Assembly: GCA_030595585.1 (NCBI GenBank)
Contig: JAUVCY010000135.1
Location: 1-5,933, forward strand
Direction of reading: 5' to 3'
DNA from: Thermoplasmatota archaeon
GTDB taxonomy: Archaea > Thermoplasmatota > Penumbrarchaeia > Penumbrarchaeales > Penumbrarchaeaceae
DNA length: 5,933 nucleotides
Part shown: positions 4,601-5,933 of the stretch, piece after piece
How the letters are laid out: every line of letters starts with the position of its first letter
Numbering within the stretch: the first letter of the stretch is position 1
Position numbers and translations under genes: made by a program
Notes under the pieces: model-generated
The model's database searches: none
Told to the model about the DNA's origin: nothing
Seen by the model: the letters and a program-made list of their open reading frames with translations, nothing else

Positions 4601-5933
4601 TGAGTTGACCTGGATATCCATTGTGAAATCGGGCCCCATCCCGATGAAGTTCATCATCGAAAGAAGGTTGTTCTCCTCGTCTACCTCGCGGACCTGGTCC
4701 AGCATATCAACGGTGAGGTCGAACATGGCCTCACCCTCCAGGGCGATCCAATCGAACGTAAGCTCAATATACTCGCCGGCCGCCAGTCCATCAACTGCGG
4801 CCTCGCCGATAAGCTCTCCGTTGACCTGGAAATCCACGATGAACTCACCCGCGTCGAAGACACCCTCGTTGGTTACATTGGCAAGGAGCTTAACCTGATT
4901 TCCCGTGATCAGAGAACCCTCGGATCTGATGAGGCTGGCCACGAGATCGGGCCCCCCCACTATGGAGATGATCAAGGAACTGCTTCCTGCGATGGTTGCC
5001 GATCGAGAGGTGGAGGTGTAGCCCATGAAAGAGCCGACCATCATATAGTTCCCGAGGAAGATCTTACCCGATGATGTTATAAGCGTCTGTGCAAGAGGGA
5101 TCGAAACCATAGCATTCCCATCGGTTGTAAATGAGTCCGAATAGGGGATCGACGGGTTGATCCGGGTTACATCAACGGTAGCGCCGGGGAGGGGATTCGA
5201 TACAGAATCCGTCACAAGGCAGTCGACGTACCATGAAACCTCCACCACCGCCGAGCCCATTGCCTTCAGCCAGTGGTTCCTTCCGGCGGGCAGGGTTCCG
5301 TTGAAGGTCACATTGAGGAATTGAGAATTATCGTAGAGGTCAAGCGTCCTGTTGAACCGGGCGTCCGAGGATGTGAACGATACGCCATCCCAGTCGAGGT
5401 CCATAATGCCAACCCCTCCTCCACCAAGCTCCAGAGCGCACTCTCTTGCGTAAAGATCATTCATGAAGATGTTGTCTGCTGAGACGGAAACGTCCACATT
5501 TGAGCCGAGGATGTTCATTGATGATCCGAAGTTCTCGCCCACAACATCGATCGCCGCCCCTCCCCTGGCCACGGTGCTGATCACGTCGATCTCGCCAACG
5601 TTCATATTGAGCTGTGGCGCACCTGTGCCCAGCAGATATATGTAGAGTCCACCTGACCCCATCGCCTCGAGGGTGACGTTGTTCATGTCCAGAATGCCGC
5701 CGTTCTCGATAAGGATGTAAGCGGGGCCGTCGTCGGTGAGGAAACGGACCGCGGTATCGTTTATGGTCAAGTGTCCGCCAGAGCCCACCACAAGGTGGCC
5801 GTCAAATCCGTAGAACGAAGGATACACGATCCCATCGATCACTGCGGTGGTCCCCGTTAGGGTCATAGCGCTGCTGACCGTCAGATCCACATCAAGCGTA
5901 TCGAACATGCTGACGGACCCGGGTCCGTGTATG
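1616..5933 (-). CDS. Giant membrane-anchored surface protein: beta-helix-like region, eight CARDB modules, TM helix, three zinc ribbons (5' partial)
   Basis: The protein is probably anchored in the cell membrane with a long extracellular stalk and a short cytosolic tail. I do not recognise a named gene, and ligand and function are unknown. The first in-frame ATG is at 5908, but the frame stays open for the 25 nt up to the right edge. No signal peptide follows that ATG, so the true start almost surely lies outside. Numbering from that Met (1430 residues to the TAA at 1618-1616): 1-225 beta-helix-like strands; 228-318 Ig-like/carboxypeptidase-regulatory-like; 319-1245 eight CARDB-type modules; E-rich 1246-1250; TM helix 1251-1277; KTKK 1279-1282; zinc ribbons at 1288-1306, 1315-1332 and 1408-1426; acidic linker 1343-1378. 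About 19 N-X-S/T sequons lie in the outer part. It has only two cysteines before the membrane (C157, C230) against twelve after it, which supports an N-out, C-in topology. Adhesion or cell-envelope scaffolding is the likeliest role. Confidence 0.9.
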   Translation of the reverse strand, partial: IHGPGSVSMFDTLDVDLTVSSAMTLTGTTAVIDGIVYPSFYGFDGHLVVGSGGHLTINDTAVRFLTDDGPAYILIENGGILDMNNVTLEAMGSGGLYIYLLGTGAPQLNMNVGEIDVISTVARGGAAIDVVGENFGSSMNILGSNVDVSVSADNIFMNDLYARECALELGGGGVGIMDLDWDGVSFTSSDARFNRTLDLYDNSQFLNVTFNGTLPAGRNHWLKAMGSAVVEVSWYVDCLVTDSVSNPLPGATVDVTRINPSIPYSDSFTTDGNAMVSIPLAQTLITSSGKIFLGNYMMVGSFMGYTSTSRSATIAGSSSLIISIVGGPDLVASLIRSEGSLITGNQVKLLANVTNEGVFDAGEFIVDFQVNGELIGEAAVDGLAAGEYIELTFDWIALEGEAMFDLTVDMLDQVREVDEENNLLSMMNFIGMGPDFTMDIQVNSTEWVYLSPSDIYLFVENIGEDDPDMNPFHVNITWHTDDDIGIVASYVTFDYIGGQGGWAEAYVEWTPTVVGDVTMIAQVISIYDYVPVNSMDTQDILVRTLPDLMVVPGSVEVLPYTPVTVNGRSRIEFDVMNYGELPAGQFQITLYHDGVSEENRSSIDVLVDGLEPEEVIHIAIGWDADLSLGYHDLIVVIDSLDNVNEQYEDNNKFIQEVMVDLEPDLAIEADIGYWPNQITDGGNITIWVVVSNIGNTTAQNVEVRIAMDSDANVIRALVIDLLPGQTYNATIFWDAVGPGDHTLYAIVDPDNHVVEKDETNNLRYREILVLTKPDVGLGEDDLLITPGSPIPLESTVSLQATIWNYGETLARNVKVRFYDGDPSDGGRIINWKDTEPSIVIDEIAGGDWAEINIDWIAGVGGYHQIYVTIDPTGLIDEGNEENNILFTEVYVKTLPDIYVSSLQIYQGGFLVTSSGVGNTVILNVTIMNLGDMSSQGFAISFHDGDYMRFPESTGRIGLENRYPADHLQGGSTIYVEMPWTVSYPKGVRDLFVNVITTDGAEQRDDNNRLSTNLEVFDIEDVPELVAQEDTISLMSSYRAVMVEDGGVAFIGMNISIEFNITNDGGKAASNATVTLLASNSTDSWVEMNISTGFIENNGVSVIRGYWNLMSIGMNTLQIIVDPDNDIREFDEGNNIMEVTLEVLEAPDISIRIDTTSDGYDIETGELKLIKGKDHRVTFIITNSANYTFDGLDVSFADEIRTISLTPYGVQEVTFTYTPLDTVNTYESGLVNVYGWFYEEDMSNNDVSVFLRISEEEEEFPVALVVVIIILVLILAGAGIAGYLYYQKTKKEQMAKCSNCSGLVEIEAEFCPHCGIEFSDEIECECGSVIPPDATECPECGKPVKVDLLKLQEEGDGEDEGEEAEEAGEEPEEEFEMEVDEELEELKVAQVPKVQQDVEEPEEQEAGDVSEEEMAECFECSAVIPISAPICPHCGAVFE
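1631..1687 (-). other. C-terminal zinc ribbon 3
   Basis: Residues 1408-1426 give CFEC, ten residues, CPHCG: C1408-x2-C1411-x10-C1422-x2-C1425, ending four residues before the stop. The spacing is identical to ribbon 1 and CPHCG is shared, which suggests an internal duplication. About 75 residues, mostly acidic, separate it from ribbon 2. Confidence 0.87.
1775..1882 (-). repeat. Acidic low-complexity linker, coded by a GAG-rich purine tract
   Basis: Residues 1343-1378 are mostly Glu with some Asp, Gly and Ala, and join ribbon 2 to the C-terminal part. The coding strand is a purine-rich run of GAG/GAA/GAC codons, so the plus strand is a long polypyrimidine stretch. Reading it in other frames gives spurious open frames rich in Ser, Arg or Leu. 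The linker is probably disordered. Confidence 0.85.
1913..1966 (-). other. Cytosolic zinc ribbon 2 with a CxC first knuckle
   Basis: Residues 1315-1332 read CECG, ten residues, CPECG. The first knuckle is C1315-x-C1317 instead of the CxxC of ribbons 1 and 3, while C1317-x10-C1328-x2-C1331 keeps the standard spacing. Together with ribbon 1 it makes a double-zinc-ribbon unit. Confidence 0.8.
1991..2047 (-). other. Cytosolic zinc ribbon 1
   Basis: Residues 1288-1306 give CSNC, ten residues, then CPHCG: C1288-x2-C1291-x10-C1302-x2-C1305. This is the short zinc-ribbon pattern common in archaeal small zinc-ribbon and double-zinc-ribbon proteins. It begins eleven residues after the membrane helix. 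Confidence 0.88.
2078..2158 (-). other. Transmembrane helix and stop-transfer of the surface protein
   Basis: Residues 1251-1277 are an uninterrupted hydrophobic run rich in Val, Ile, Leu and Ala, with a small GAGIAG patch near its end. It is preceded by five glutamates (1246-1250) and followed by YYQKTKK. Acidic residues on one side and lysines on the other predict the CARDB array outside and the zinc-ribbon tail inside by the positive-inside rule. Confidence 0.92.
2174..4954 (-). repeat. Tandem array of eight CARDB-type modules
   Basis: Eight consecutive beta-sandwich modules of about 103-126 residues occupy residues 319-1245. Approximate boundaries are 319-421, 424-535, 536-650, 652-762, 763-884, 885-1009, 1010-1135 and 1136-1245. 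Most open with a P-D-hydrophobic strand (GPDLVA, LPDLMV, EPDLAI, KPDVGL, LPDIYV, APDISI). They carry a mid-module 'V.N.G' strand (NVTNEG, VSNIGN, TIMNLG, NITNDG) and close with an acidic turn and paired Asn (DEENN, EDNN, DETNN, EENN, DDNN, DEGNN, SNN). That is the CARDB (cell adhesion related domain found in bacteria) pattern. Paired-Asn positions 643, 753, 875, 999, 1126 and 1236 are spaced 110-127 residues. The copies are diverged at protein level, so this is old duplication, not a recent DNA repeat. Such arrays usually act as extracellular spacers or adhesive stalks. Confidence 0.85.
4304..4639 (-). other. Degenerate second CARDB-like module
   Basis: Residues 424-535 keep the opening GPDF strand, a VENIGEDDPD strand-turn and a tryptophan-containing strand (AYVEWTP at 497-503). 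They lack the acidic turn and paired Asn that close the other seven modules; the equivalent stretch reads SIYDYVPVNSMDTQ. It is either a diverged CARDB copy or a related Ig-like domain inserted in the array. Confidence 0.55.
4955..5227 (-). other. Carboxypeptidase-regulatory-like/Ig-like segment of the surface protein
   Basis: Residues 228-318 carry the pattern V-x-C-L-V-T-D-S-x-S-N-P-L-P-G-A-T-V-D-V, then a TTDGNAMVSIPL strand at 261-272. This is the usual layout of CarboxypepD-regulatory-like and related seven-strand beta-sandwich domains, where 'D..G.PL.GA.V' precedes a 'T.dG....' turn. It links the beta-helix-like region to the CARDB array and is probably structural. Confidence 0.5.
5234..5933 (-). 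other. Beta-helix-like N-terminal region of the surface protein
   Basis: Residues 1-225, plus eight codons before the first Met, form short hydrophobic strands alternating with Gly/Asn/Asp turns. Examples are GGHLTINDTAVRF at 44-56 and GGILDMNNVTLEA at 70-82, repeated roughly every 20-30 residues. This pattern suits a right-handed parallel beta-helix of the kind found in secreted carbohydrate-binding or adhesive proteins. No catalytic motif was seen. More coils may lie beyond the right edge. Both extracellular cysteines, C157 and C230, flank the end of this region and could form a disulfide. The fold call is inferred from the pattern only. Confidence 0.5.

Overview
The window is almost entirely coding and reads on the minus strand. 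It looks archaeal. The central gene is a formate-dependent FAICAR synthetase (PurP), a purine enzyme typical of archaea. The large gene encodes a giant glycosylation-site-rich surface protein with tandem CARDB modules, one C-terminal membrane anchor and zinc ribbons, an architecture I associate with Euryarchaeota and especially Thermoplasmatota-like lineages. That phylum-level placement is an inference; 'archaeal' is much safer.

In transcription order, from the right edge to the left: (1) 5933-1616, the 3' part of a gene for a very large membrane-anchored surface protein. Its frame stays open to the right edge, so the N-terminus and signal peptide are missing. Visible parts are a beta-helix-like N-terminal region, a small Ig-like/carboxypeptidase-regulatory-like segment, eight tandem CARDB-type modules, a transmembrane helix, two zinc ribbons, a very acidic linker and a third zinc ribbon at the extreme C-terminus. 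(2) 1575-502, purP, 357 codons from the preferred ATG, 40 nt after the surface gene. (3) 459-1, the N-terminal 153 codons of a HAD-superfamily hydrolase running off the left edge. It lies 42 nt after purP and has a clear Shine-Dalgarno sequence.

The surface gene is probably a separate unit from purP: the 40-nt gap holds a plausible BRE/TATA element placed for leaderless purP transcription. purP and the HAD gene are close, co-directional and probably co-transcribed. There is no gene-free stretch above 50 bases. I saw no RNA genes, CRISPR arrays, transposons or attachment sites. The most unusual content is the surface protein's transmembrane layout, with a long cysteine-poor outer stalk joined to a short intracellular tail carrying 12 zinc-ligand-type cysteines.
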